This document shows positions 1-7,927 of a DNA stretch of 64,000 nt, piece by piece. Position 1 is the first letter of the stretch, and each line of letters begins with the position of its first letter. The notes beneath the pieces were generated by a model that was given only the letters and a program-made list of their open reading frames with translations, did not search any database and had not been told where the DNA came from. The stretch is taken from assembly GCA_040389445.1 (NCBI GenBank), contig JAZJZX010000010.1:186001-250000 (forward strand), in the 5' to 3' direction. This stretch comes from UBA5189 sp040389445. GTDB taxonomy: Bacteria > Chloroflexota > Limnocylindria > Limnocylindrales > CSP1-4. Position numbers and translations under genes: made by a program.

Positions 1-415
1 CGAAATAGTTGGCGAGCTGCGAGCGCGTGGATCCATACGCAGCCAGCGGAGCCACGACGCGATCGCCGACACGGAGCACCGAGGCACAGGTCGCGTGGAT
101 GGCGGCCATCCCGGACGCGAGCGCGACCCCCGCCTCTCCGCCCGCGATCTCCGCGTACGCGTCACCGAGCGCGGTCGTCGTGGGGTTGGAGAGTCGGCTG
201 TAGGCGTAGCCCGCTCGCGAATCGGCTGCGACCATGGCCAGCTCGTCCGTGTCCAGCGACGAGAACGTGGCGGTCTGGAAGATCGGTACCGTCGTGGGCC
301 GCTGATGGACCTCGGGTGCGCGAGAGGCGGCGCGGATGGCCCGGGTGGAGAAGCCCGGCGCATCCGGGTCGCCGGGGTTCATCTCGGATCGCTCGGGCTG
401 GTCGGGACTGGACAT
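1..415 (-). CDS. Cys/Met-metabolism PLP-dependent enzyme (cystathionine gamma-synthase / methionine gamma-lyase type), C-terminus cut by window edge
   Basis: Reading leftwards from an ATG at 415, 138 codons are visible. They match the N-terminal part of the Cys/Met metabolism PLP-enzyme family: an N-terminal arm with FSTRAI and PIFQTATF, then YSRLSNPTTTALG and ALASGMAAI, which are characteristic of cystathionine gamma-synthases, gamma-lyases and O-acetylhomoserine sulfhydrylases. The PLP lysine lies beyond the edge, so the exact reaction cannot be chosen. The gene starts 9 bases after the stop of the diguanylate cyclase gene and is probably co-transcribed with it and with the Lrp/AsnC regulator upstream. 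Lrp-family regulators next to methionine gamma-lyase genes are known (MdeR/MdeA), so local regulation is a reasonable inference. Confidence 0.85.
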   Translation of the reverse strand, partial: MSSPDQPERSEMNPGDPDAPGFSTRAIRAASRAPEVHQRPTTVPIFQTATFSSLDTDELAMVAADSRAGYAYSRLSNPTTTALGDAYAEIAGGEAGVALASGMAAIHATCASVLRVGDRVVAPLAAYGSTRSQLANYF

Positions 416-424
416 GGAGCGATG

Positions 425-1750
425 CTACACCGGGCGGCCGGACGCCTCCGCTGACCCCGTCCGGTCGGTCGCCCGGTCGGCCGGCAGGTCCGACGGCAGG
501 TCCGACGGCAGGTCCGACGGCAGGTCGGTCGGCAGGTCCGACGGCAGGTCCGACGTTGGCCCGGCCACGCGATTCCTGCCGCCCCGCTTGGACGCGTACA
601 TGGCCTGATCCGCCTTGATCATGAGGGCGTTGGCCGACTCGCCATCGCGCGGGTAGGCCACGACGCCCACGGACACGGTGGGCGAACGGCCCATGCCCGG
701 AATGTCCAGCCCCGCCACGCTCAGCCGGATTTTCTCCGCCAGGACCCAGCCGCCGGAGGGGTCCGTCTCGGGGAGCAGCGCGATGAATTCGTCGCCCCCG
801 TAGCGCGCGGCGACGTCGATCTTTCGGACGCTTCCCTGGATCCGGTCGGCGATCGCACGGAGCGCGGCGTCCCCGGCATGGTGCCCCTGTTGGTCGTTGA
901 TCGCCTTCAGGTCGTCGAGGTCGAGCATAAGGAGGCAGAAACCGCGACCGGAGCGGGCACTCCGGGCCAGTTCCCGATCCAGCGCAGCAAAGAACAGCGT
1001 CCGATTGAACAGGCCGGTCAGGGGATCCACGGCCGACAGCCGGATGGCCGCATCCCGCGATCGGCGTTGTTCGCGCCCGATCACCGAGCCGATATAGGCG
1101 AGCAGGAGAAGCGCCACCAGATTGACCGCCGATGTGGCCAGCTGGGTCGGCGTCGGTGCGCCGCTGCCGAGATACGCGGCCACGAGGTAGCCGACGATGG
1201 CTGCGACCGCGATGGTCAGGGTCGATCTCGGCTGGACGACGAGCGACGCCGTGCCGACGATCAGCGGGAACGTGAAGAAGAACGGGCTCGAATGGCCGCC
1301 CGTCAGGGCGACCAGCAGGGTCGCCATCACCAACGCGACGGTACCCTCCGCGGCCTGGCGGAATGTTCCGAGCACGGCCGCCGGCGGCAGATCGTGAACG
1401 ACCAGGACGAACAGACCGGTCAGCCCGAGGAGCACGTAGATCGCCGCGCTCGTGCCCGGCCACAGGCCACTCGAACCCACGATCACCGCGGTCGAGAGAA
1501 GAAAGACCCAGGACACGATGCGCACGATCCGGTCGTAGGTCGACGGGATACCGTCCGGCTGCTGCCCCAGGCCACCGATGAGGGCGCCGGGATCCAGATC
1601 GCCGGGCGCCTCGACCTCCAGGACGTTCGGGTCACCCGCGGGAAAGGGCCCTCGACCGGCCAGCATGGCCGGGACGGCGAGTGCCAGCGCGGCGCCTGCC
1701 ACCAGCAGAATGGCAACGGCGAGCACGAGTTCCACCGGCCCGCTGACCAC
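425..1750 (-). CDS. membrane-anchored GGDEF diguanylate cyclase
   Basis: Makes cyclic di-GMP from two GTP at the membrane. The 441-residue product has an N-terminal hydrophobic helix (about 8-30), a block of further membrane helices (about 80-225) and a C-terminal GGDEF domain (about 235-390). The active-site GGDEF is at 318-322, and an RxxD inhibitory site (RKID, 309-312) sits five residues before it, so product inhibition is likely. No sensor domain other than the membrane block is recognisable. After the catalytic domain comes a low-complexity DLPS repeat tail encoded by a 12-base minisatellite. The start is GTG, 2 bases after the Lrp/AsnC stop, which indicates co-transcription. Confidence 0.93.
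   Translation of the reverse strand: MVSGPVELVLAVAILLVAGAALALAVPAMLAGRGPFPAGDPNVLEVEAPGDLDPGALIGGLGQQPDGIPSTYDRIVRIVSWVFLLSTAVIVGSSGLWPGTSAAIYVLLGLTGLFVLVVHDLPPAAVLGTFRQAAEGTVALVMATLLVALTGGHSSPFFFTFPLIVGTASLVVQPRSTLTIAVAAIVGYLVAAYLGSGAPTPTQLATSAVNLVALLLLAYIGSVIGREQRRSRDAAIRLSAVDPLTGLFNRTLFFAALDRELARSARSGRGFCLLMLDLDDLKAINDQQGHHAGDAALRAIADRIQGSVRKIDVAARYGGDEFIALLPETDPSGGWVLAEKIRLSVAGLDIPGMGRSPTVSVGVVAYPRDGESANALMIKADQAMYASKRGGRNRVAGPTSDLPSDLPTDLPSDLPSDLPSDLPADRATDRTGSAEASGRPV
483..554. repeat. 12-base in-frame tandem repeat (six copies)
   Basis: The unit ggcaggtccgac is repeated six times head to tail; the fourth copy carries two changes. It lies inside the 3' end of the diguanylate cyclase gene and encodes a DLPS/DLPT tail. 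Because the unit is 12 bases, gain or loss of copies keeps the frame. Confidence 0.9.
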
Positions 1751-1752
1751 CG

Positions 1753-2232
1753 TCAGCGCGTCCCGAACTGGTAGGTCTGCTTCACCAGGCGCAGGTAGGT
1801 GAAGGTCTCCGTGTCCCGCACGCCGTCGATCGCCGGGAGCCGATCCGTCAGGAAGCGCAACAGGCCTTCATTGTCCTCCGAGACCATCTCGATCAGGATG
1901 TCGTACCGGCCGGTCGTCACCACGACGTAGTCGACCTCCGGCAGCGCGGCGAGCGCGTCCGCCACTGCGACGAGTCGACCCGGCTCGCATCGAATGCCGA
2001 TGAGCGCCTGCTGGAACCCGAGCTTTTCCGGATCTGCCACGCCGACGATCTGGAGGATGCCTCGCTCGATGAGTCGGTTGGTGCGGGCACGCACGGCAGC
2101 CTCGGACACCCCGATCTCGGTCGCAATCTGGGTAAATGGGCGGCGGCCGTCCGACTGGAGGTGCTCGATGATCCGCTTGTCGAGCGGTGACAGTTCATCG
2201 GGGCGACGGGTACCGTTCCGACCGTTGGGCAT
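1753..2232 (-). CDS. Lrp/AsnC-family transcriptional regulator
   Basis: DNA-binding feast/famine regulator of 159 residues, the usual length. The N-terminal winged helix-turn-helix includes LSPLDKRIIEHL and GVSEAAVRARTNRL. It is followed by a RAM ligand-binding/oligomerisation domain (about 75-150) with VDYVVVTTGRYDILIE. I chose the ATG at 2232 because a strong GGGGGAGG ribosome site lies just upstream; the open frame continues further but the extra residues are low-complexity. The stop is 2 bases before the GTG of the diguanylate cyclase gene, and the sulfur amino acid enzyme follows, so it may control this small operon. The effector amino acid cannot be read from the sequence. Confidence 0.93.
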   Translation of the reverse strand: MPNGRNGTRRPDELSPLDKRIIEHLQSDGRRPFTQIATEIGVSEAAVRARTNRLIERGILQIVGVADPEKLGFQQALIGIRCEPGRLVAVADALAALPEVDYVVVTTGRYDILIEMVSEDNEGLLRFLTDRLPAIDGVRDTETFTYLRLVKQTYQFGTR

Positions 2233-2317
2233 CGTGTCCTCCCCCGGCCGCGAGGTCGACCGTGTCGGCGCTATTGGATCACGCCGCGCGCCGGCGCGCC
2301 AGTTGCCGGTTCGGACA

Positions 2318-3274
2318 TCATCCGGCGTCGAGGATCGCGAGCACCGCGGCGAATTCGTCCAGGGCAGCCAGCGTGATCGGATCGAGGACCACCTGGACCT
2401 CGCCGATCCCTTCGCGGGCGTAGGCCCTGAGTTCCTCGGCCATCTGTTCGGGCGACCCCTTGAGGGGCGCACATCGTGGCGGGGCGTCGTCGCCCTGGAC
2501 CCGGCCCCGGCCGCCGCTCAGTTGCACCTGGACGGCCACGGTCCGCTCGATCGCGGCCGGATCGCGGCCGACGGCTCGACAGATGCCGTCGACCAGATCA
2601 CGGAGCGGCGCCACGCCGTCCGGTGTGTTGTTCGTATCGGCAAACCAGACATTCCAGGCATCCACGTGCGGCAGGGCGATCCGGAGCATCCGCTCGCCGC
2701 GGCTGCCGATGAGCAGGGGCGGTCCGCCCGGGCGAGCCGGCCGCGGCTGGAGTTCGCAGTCGCGGGCCTGGAAATAGCGGCCGTCGAAATCGATGGCCCC
2801 GTCACGGAGCAGCGTCCGGACGATGGTGAAGGCCTCCTCGAACCGGTCCACGCGATGATCGAAGGGAAAGCCGAAGGCCCGAAACTCGGTCTCGTTCCAG
2901 CCGGCGCCGAGTCCCAGGATGAGCCGCCCGCCGGAGATCTCGTCGACCGTGGCCGCCAGCTTCGCGAGCATCGCCGGAGCATGGAAGGCCGTGGACGCGA
3001 CCAGCGGACCGAGGCGGATCCGGGACGTGGATGCGGCGATGGCGGACAGCAGCGTCCAGACCTCCCACGGGCCCCTGGTCGATCCGTCCGAGAATCGATA
3101 CAGGAGATGGTCGCCGACCCAGATGGTGTCGAAGCCGAGCTCCTCGGCCCGGCGAGCCATGGCCACGTACTCGGGCCAGCGCACTTCTCGTTCGACCTCG
3201 GGCAACTGGACGCCGATGCGGAGCGGCCGGCCGGCAACCAGTGGCGGTACGTGCATCACGGGGATGGCGTTCAT
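2318..3274 (-). CDS. LLM-class (luciferase-like) F420-type oxidoreductase
   Basis: Predicted flavin/F420-dependent oxidoreductase with a TIM-barrel fold; substrate unknown. The 318-residue product carries LRIGVQLPE near the N-terminus, EELGFDTIWVGDHLL (typical of the family), and GRLILGLGAGWNETEF, followed by RVDRFEEAF. I chose the ATG at 3274; another ATG lies 6 codons inside. The frame stays open further upstream but would run into the divergent nhaA promoter region. The neighbours give no pathway: it is divergent from nhaA with 63 bases between starts and lies 85 bases upstream of the Lrp/AsnC gene. F420 dependence is inferred from subfamily resemblance. Confidence 0.88.
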   Translation of the reverse strand: MNAIPVMHVPPLVAGRPLRIGVQLPEVEREVRWPEYVAMARRAEELGFDTIWVGDHLLYRFSDGSTRGPWEVWTLLSAIAASTSRIRLGPLVASTAFHAPAMLAKLAATVDEISGGRLILGLGAGWNETEFRAFGFPFDHRVDRFEEAFTIVRTLLRDGAIDFDGRYFQARDCELQPRPARPGGPPLLIGSRGERMLRIALPHVDAWNVWFADTNNTPDGVAPLRDLVDGICRAVGRDPAAIERTVAVQVQLSGGRGRVQGDDAPPRCAPLKGSPEQMAEELRAYAREGIGEVQVVLDPITLAALDEFAAVLAILDAG

Positions 3275-3337
3275 GCCGACCACGCTAGCAGGGCCGGCTA
3301 ACCTGCGGTGTCCCGGGCGACGGGGCATCATCTCCGG

Positions 3338-4654
3338 ATGACAACAGCGGCTCCGCCGATCGATCGACTGCTTGCGCCGTTTCGCGAGTTCGCCAACAGC
3401 AGCGCCGCGAGCGGGATCCTGCTGCTGGCTGCCGCGGTCATCGCGCTCGTCTGGGCGAACTCGCCACTCGCCTCCTCGTACGTCTCCCTCTGGGAGACGC
3501 GTCTCACCATCGGCGCCGGCGACGCGACGCTGTCGAAAACCCTCCTCAACTGGATCAACGATGGCCTGATGGCGATCTTCTTCTTCGTCGTCGGCCTGGA
3601 GATCAAACGGGAGGTCCTGGTCGGCGAACTCGCCTCGGTGCGGCGGGCGGCACTCCCGATCGCGGCGGCATTCGGCGGTGCGATCGTGCCCGCGGTGGTC
3701 TTCCTCCTCATCGTCGGCTCAGGTGAGGCTGCGCGCGGCTGGGCCGTCCCGATGGCGACAGACATCGCTTTCGCCCTGGGCGTGCTGGCGCTGGTGGGCG
3801 ATCGCATCCCGATCGGCCTTCGTGTCTTCATGGCCGCCCTGGCGATCGTGGACGACCTCCTGACCGTGCTGATCATCGGGCTTTTCTACACGTCGGATGT
3901 GTCGGTCGCAGCGCTGGCCGCGGCTGGAGGCTGTCTGGCGATCCTCGTTGCCGCGAACGTGCTCGGAGTTCGCCGACCCATCGTGTACGGCGTGCTCGGC
4001 CTGGCGCTCTGGGTGGCGATCCTCCAGTCGGGCGTGCACGCAACGGTGGCCGGCGTCCTCCTGGCCCTGACCATTCCGGCGCGTACCCGACTCGACAGCG
4101 CCGACTTCGCGGCTCGGGCGCGGAGGATCGTCGACCATCTCGTCCGGCGTGAGCAAAGCGACGAGCCGACGACCATGGAAGAACACCACGACGCGCTCTG
4201 GGAGCTCGAGACGATCACGGAGCGAGCCCAGGCGCCGATGCTGCGCTTTGAGCATGCCCTTCAGCCGATGGTGGCCTTCGTCATCGTCCCGATCTTCGCG
4301 CTGGCGAATGCCGGAGTCGCGCTGGGCGGCGACATCGGCAATTTGCTGACCGACCGCGTGGTGCTGGGCGTCGCGATCGGATTGATCGTCGGCAAACAGG
4401 TCGGTATCACGATGGCCGTGCTCCTCGTCGTTCGAACGGGGGTCGCCTCACTGCCATCAGGTGTGACCATGCGGCACATCTACGGCGCAGCCTGGCTGGG
4501 CGGCATCGGTTTCACGATGAGCCTGTTCATCAGCGATCTCGCCTTCGGCGGAGGTCCGGTGCTGGTCCTCGCCAAGATCGGGATCCTGGTCGCCTCGTGT
4601 GTCGCCGGAGTGGGCGGCTACGCGATCCTGCGGTCCACGTCGAAGGCTCACTGA
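3338..4654 (+). CDS. nhaA: Na+/H+ antiporter NhaA
   Basis: Electrogenic sodium/proton antiporter of the inner membrane, for pH and sodium homeostasis. The 438-residue product has about 11-12 hydrophobic helices. Diagnostic motifs are FFFVVGLEIKREVLVGEL (82-99), ATDIAFALGVLALVG (140-154) and the acidic pair in AIVDDLLTV (aspartates 172-173) that binds the ion. It is about 50 residues longer than the E. coli protein. The excess is a charged loop near DEPTTMEEHHDALWELE, which could be a regulatory or structural insert. Start ATG at 3338; an in-frame upstream start at 3308 is less likely. Confidence 0.97.
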   Translation: MTTAAPPIDRLLAPFREFANSSAASGILLLAAAVIALVWANSPLASSYVSLWETRLTIGAGDATLSKTLLNWINDGLMAIFFFVVGLEIKREVLVGELASVRRAALPIAAAFGGAIVPAVVFLLIVGSGEAARGWAVPMATDIAFALGVLALVGDRIPIGLRVFMAALAIVDDLLTVLIIGLFYTSDVSVAALAAAGGCLAILVAANVLGVRRPIVYGVLGLALWVAILQSGVHATVAGVLLALTIPARTRLDSADFAARARRIVDHLVRREQSDEPTTMEEHHDALWELETITERAQAPMLRFEHALQPMVAFVIVPIFALANAGVALGGDIGNLLTDRVVLGVAIGLIVGKQVGITMAVLLVVRTGVASLPSGVTMRHIYGAAWLGGIGFTMSLFISDLAFGGGPVLVLAKIGILVASCVAGVGGYAILRSTSKAH

Positions 4655-4674
4655 CAGCGTCAAACCACCGGAAG

Positions 4675-4751
4675 TGGTCGGGGCGGCGGGATTTGAACCC
4701 ACGATCTCGTGCTCCCAAAGCACGCGCGTTGCCAGGCTACGCTACGCCCCG
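4675..4751 (-). tRNA. tRNA-Pro (anticodon UGG), CCA encoded
   Basis: Read on the minus strand this folds as a standard cloverleaf: acceptor CGGGGCG/CGCCCCG, D stem GCGT/ACGC, anticodon stem CGTGC/GCACG with loop TTTGGGA (anticodon TGG), a 5-base variable loop, and a T arm with GTGGG-TTCAAAT-CCCGC. Discriminator A is followed by an encoded CCA (4677-4675). The C1-G72 pair and G37 fit proline tRNA. It lies convergent with nhaA; I see no integrase or att duplication around it. Confidence 0.96.
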
Positions 4752-4890
4752 ATCCGCTCGATGATACGACCGCTCTCGTGGCGGAACCGGATTCGGGTCC
4801 CGTGGCGTCTGGTCGGCACGCCGGGCGGACGGCAGGCAGAGCGGTTCGCCCGGCGCATGCCGTCGGGGCCCGGGCAGTCGGGCATCCACA

Positions 4891-4920
4891 CCAGACCGCT
4901 CCAGACCGCTCCAGACTGCC
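4891..4920. repeat. 10-base repeat, three copies, upstream of the LCP gene
   Basis: CCAGACCGCT occurs twice in a row and is followed by the variant CCAGACTGCC, immediately before the putative promoter of the LCP gene. It could be a regulator-binding array or a simple slippage repeat. The rest of the 4752-4961 interval is GC-rich without a convincing gene. Confidence 0.6.
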
Positions 4921-4921
4921 C

Positions 4922-4947
4922 TTGACACGCGCCGCGACTGATAGACT
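4922..4947 (+). promoter_or_regulatory. putative sigma-70-like promoter for the LCP gene
   Basis: TTGACA (4922-4927) and TAGACT (4942-4947) precede the GTG start at 4962. The 14-base spacer is shorter than the usual 16-18, so the -35 assignment is weak. The TAGACT hexamer recurs before another operon (35860-35865), with the related TATACT at 15890, 29401 and 47724. Confidence 0.35.
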
Positions 4948-4961
4948 GCCCGCGGACGGTA

Positions 4962-6497
4962 GTGCCCGACCGGCCGTACGAACGAACCCGCAGGGGAGCT
5001 CGAACGCACGTGCACGCACGTCGGGTCCGGCGGCCGGCTGAGAACGCCCGCGCCGAGCGTCGCCCGCCTCCAACCTGGAACAGCGCCGTCCGCAATCGGA
5101 CATCCGCGCGCGCCGGTGCCCGTCCGGCCGCGCTGGCACCGGACGACATCCGACGGACGATCGCCGCGGCCGCCTCCGCCGTCATCCCGGGTCTCGGCCA
5201 GCTCATCAACGACCGGATGAGGCTCGCCCGATGGTTCGCCATCCCGGCGCTCGTCCTGCTCGCGGTCGCGGCGCTGCTCGTGGCGGCGAACTCGCCGGCA
5301 AGGCTGTTCGCGACCTTGATCTCACCCACGGCGATGAGCCTCCTCCTCACCCTCAACGTGGTCGTGCTCGTCTGGCGGTTGGCCTCGGTGGCGCATGCCT
5401 TCTTCGACGGGCGATACGCAGGGCGGTCCGGCCGCGTGGGTGCCGCGGGACTCGCGTTCGTGCTGATCGCCGTCGCGGTACCCCACGGGATCGCGAACGC
5501 CTGGGGGAACGAGGCCCAGGCTGCATTCCGGAACGTCTTCGCCGGCAGCGGGAACCCGGGTCCGGGCCGCGAGGTCGCGTCGACGAATGACGGGCCCGGG
5601 CCCAACGAGCGGGTGAATATCCTCCTGGTCGGCGTTGACAGCTTCCCGGGACGCACGGAAAAGCTCACCGACACGCTGATGGTGGTCTCGATCGACCCCA
5701 TCGGCAGGACGGTCTCGATGATCTCCATGCCGCGTGACATCGTCATGGTGCCGCTCGGGAATGGGGATGACTTCGGGCCGAAGATCAATTCGCTCATGTC
5801 CTATGCGGACCGGCACCCCAAAGACTTTCCCGAGGGTGGCATGCGGACGCTGGAACAGGCGATCGGCACCATGCTCGGGATCCGGATCGACTATTACGCC
5901 CGCATCGACTTCATCGGCTTCGTCCAGCTCATCGACAGCGTCGGCGGTGTGGACGTCAACGTGACCCGGGCCTTCTACGACCCGAAGTACGACGGCCTCG
6001 GGGTCAATGAGGCCAACGTTCAGGGCTGGGGCGTCGAGGTGGGGCCGCAGCATTTCAACGGCTACGAGGCGCTCGCCTACGCGCGGTCCCGGTATGCGCT
6101 CGGCGAGAGCGACTTCACGCGTGCCGCCCGGCAGCAGGAGATCCTCCTCGCCCTGCGCACCAGGCTGATGTCCGCCGGCAGCCTGCTCAGCAACGTCCCG
6201 TCCATGCTCGCGGCGCTGGGCGATCTCCTGACCTCCGACCTCCCGACCAGCCGATTGCCCGACCTCGCCGCGATTGCGGACGAGCTCGGACCGGATTCGA
6301 TCTACCGGATGGTGCTCGGGCACCCCCTGGTCCTGCCGGCCAATGACCCGAGACTCGGATCCGTGCAGACGCCCGATCTGCCGGCGATCCGGGCCGCGGT
6401 CGCCGGCATCGTCCCGCCGCCGGGACAGATCCCCGTGGCGTGGCCGACCGCAGCCCCGGCCGAGGGTCCGAACGGCGGCGCCTCGCCCGCCCCGTAG
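4962..6497 (+). CDS. LCP (LytR-CpsA-Psr) family cell-wall glycopolymer ligase
   Basis: Membrane enzyme expected to transfer lipid-linked glycopolymer to peptidoglycan on the outer face. The 511-residue product has an arginine-rich N-terminus, about three hydrophobic segments (roughly 85-170), then an extracytoplasmic LCP domain (about 215-400). Family signatures visible are NILLVGVD, KLTDTLMVVSID, SMPRDIVMVP, KINSLMSYA, DYYARIDFIGFVQLIDSVGGV and EALAYARSRY followed by DFTRAARQQEIL. The C-terminus is Pro/Ala/Gly-rich. The GTG at 4962 is used here; a start further in cannot be excluded because the first 40 residues are low-complexity. With the large glycan cluster at 10.9-45.5 kb it is a good candidate for attaching that polymer. 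Confidence 0.9.
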   Translation: MPDRPYERTRRGARTHVHARRVRRPAENARAERRPPPTWNSAVRNRTSARAGARPAALAPDDIRRTIAAAASAVIPGLGQLINDRMRLARWFAIPALVLLAVAALLVAANSPARLFATLISPTAMSLLLTLNVVVLVWRLASVAHAFFDGRYAGRSGRVGAAGLAFVLIAVAVPHGIANAWGNEAQAAFRNVFAGSGNPGPGREVASTNDGPGPNERVNILLVGVDSFPGRTEKLTDTLMVVSIDPIGRTVSMISMPRDIVMVPLGNGDDFGPKINSLMSYADRHPKDFPEGGMRTLEQAIGTMLGIRIDYYARIDFIGFVQLIDSVGGVDVNVTRAFYDPKYDGLGVNEANVQGWGVEVGPQHFNGYEALAYARSRYALGESDFTRAARQQEILLALRTRLMSAGSLLSNVPSMLAALGDLLTSDLPTSRLPDLAAIADELGPDSIYRMVLGHPLVLPANDPRLGSVQTPDLPAIRAAVAGIVPPPGQIPVAWPTAAPAEGPNGGASPAP

Positions 6498-6558
6498 GCC
6501 CCCGACCGCGTCGGGAGCCGCACCCGAACCCGCACCCGAACCCGCGCCGGGACCCGCG

Positions 6559-7188
6559 CTAGAACCCGTGCTCGCGCAGGACGGGCAGCATCAGCCGGGC
6601 TGCGCGCGCTCGATGGGAAATCGCGTGTTTTTCCTCAGCCGAGTATTCGCCCAGCGTGCGGCCACCCGGCGGCTCGCCGGCCGGCTCGAAGATCGGGTCG
6701 TAGCCGAACCCGCCGGCCCCGCGAGGCTCGATGGCGATTCGACCGCGGCACGTCCCGCGCCGAAGGATCATCGGCAGCCCGCCTCGTGGACCGCGGCCGT
6801 CCGGCAGGGCCAGGGCGAGCACGCAGACATAGCGGGCACCACGCTCCGCGACGGGAAGGCCGCGCAGCGCCCCGAGCAACTTCGCGTTGTTGTCTTCGTC
6901 GGTCGCCTGGGGACCCGCATAGCGGCGGGTCCAGACACCCGGTCCACCGTCGAGGGCGTCCACCTCGATCCCCGAGTCATCGGCCACGGAGGGCAGGTTC
7001 GTGGCGTCGGCCGCGAACCGGGCCTTGATCCGGGCATTGGCCTGGAACGTCGCGCCGTCCTCGACGGGTTCGCCGGGCACACCCAGGTCGTCCAGCGACA
7101 GGAGCTCGGCGCGCTCGAGCCGAAGCAGTTCGCCGAGTTCGCGCAGCTTGTGCACGGACCGCGTCGCGATGACGAGTCGGGGTCGCAC
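6559..7188 (-). CDS. rdgB: RdgB/HAM1 non-canonical purine NTP pyrophosphatase
   Basis: Hydrolyses ITP, dITP and XTP to monophosphates, cleansing the nucleotide pool. At 209 residues it is the expected length. Signatures: LVIATRSVHKLRELGELL at the N-terminus, ATFQANARIKA, PSVADDSGIEVDALDGGPGV, a C-terminal GGFGYDPIFEP, and the EKHAISHRARA tail. The GTG at 7188 is chosen because it gives the canonical N-terminus and lies one base after the rph stop; the frame is open upstream inside rph but that part is unrelated. It is the last gene of the parvulin-mazG-rph-rdgB run and is convergent with the LCP gene. The 60-base gap (6498-6558) holds an imperfect CCGAACCCGCA-type repeat but no clear terminator. 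Confidence 0.96.
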   Translation of the reverse strand: MRPRLVIATRSVHKLRELGELLRLERAELLSLDDLGVPGEPVEDGATFQANARIKARFAADATNLPSVADDSGIEVDALDGGPGVWTRRYAGPQATDEDNNAKLLGALRGLPVAERGARYVCVLALALPDGRGPRGGLPMILRRGTCRGRIAIEPRGAGGFGYDPIFEPAGEPPGGRTLGEYSAEEKHAISHRARAARLMLPVLREHGF

Positions 7189-7189
7189 C

Positions 7190-7927
7190 CTAGCGGCGAA
7201 CCGTGGAAAGGATCGCGTCCTGCGCCTCGAAGAGGCGACCCAGGCCGACGTTGGCGAGATCGAGCAGGGCATCCACCCGCTCACGATCGAACGGTTTCCC
7301 CTCGGCCGTGCCCTGGAGTTCCACGTAGGTCCCGGCATCGGTGCCCACAACGTTGAAGTCCACCTCGGCGTGCGAGTCCTCGCCGTAGTCGAGGTCCAGC
7401 AGCGCCACACCCCCGACCACACCCACCGAGACCGCCGCCACCTTGCCCACGATCAGCCGCTCCATCCCGTAGGTCCTGAGGGCCGCGGCCAGGGCAACGT
7501 AGCCCCCGGTGATGGAGGCGCAGCGCGTCCCGCCATCCGCCTGGAGGACGTCGCAGTCGACCGTGATCGTGCGTTCGCCGAGCTTCGTGAGATCCACCAC
7601 GCCCCGGAGCGATCGCCCGATCAGGCGCTGGATCTCGTGGGTCCGGCCGCCGATGCGACCCTTGACACTTTCGCGATCCGATCGTTCGGTGGTCGCCCGC
7701 GGCAGCATCGAGTATTCCGCGGTCACCCAACCCGTGCCCTTGCCGCGGAGATGCGGCGGCACCCGATCGGTGATCGTCGCGGCACACAGCACCTGCGTGT
7801 CACCCACGCTCACCCGACAGGAGCCCTCGGCCCATTTCTGGACGTTGAGCGTGAACCCGACCGGCCGAAGGTCGCCCGGGCCGCGTCCGTCGGACCGTAC
7901 GGCCGGCGGTGGATTTCCGATGTTCAT
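7190..7927 (-). CDS. rph: ribonuclease PH
   Basis: Phosphorolytic 3'-5' exoribonuclease that trims tRNA 3' ends. The 245-residue product has RSDGRGPGDLRPV at the N-terminus, GSCRVSVGDTQVLCAATI, GTGWVTAEYSMLPRAT, the EIQRLIGRSLRGVVDL motif and DADGG-type DVLQADGGTRCASITG. Start ATG at 7927, overlapping the mazG stop (ATGA). The partner rdgB follows directly; rph-rdgB pairing is common in many bacteria and supports both assignments. Confidence 0.97.
   Translation of the reverse strand: MNIGNPPPAVRSDGRGPGDLRPVGFTLNVQKWAEGSCRVSVGDTQVLCAATITDRVPPHLRGKGTGWVTAEYSMLPRATTERSDRESVKGRIGGRTHEIQRLIGRSLRGVVDLTKLGERTITVDCDVLQADGGTRCASITGGYVALAAALRTYGMERLIVGKVAAVSVGVVGGVALLDLDYGEDSHAEVDFNVVGTDAGTYVELQGTAEGKPFDRERVDALLDLANVGLGRLFEAQDAILSTVRR

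Noticed and set aside
4675..4751. tRNA-Pro as an integration site
   Set aside because: No integrase, no direct repeat of the tRNA 3' end, and the flanking genes are ordinary chromosomal genes.
4922..4947. TTGACA...TAGACT as a strong sigma-70 promoter
   Set aside because: Spacer is only 14 bases, so kept only as a weak promoter call.
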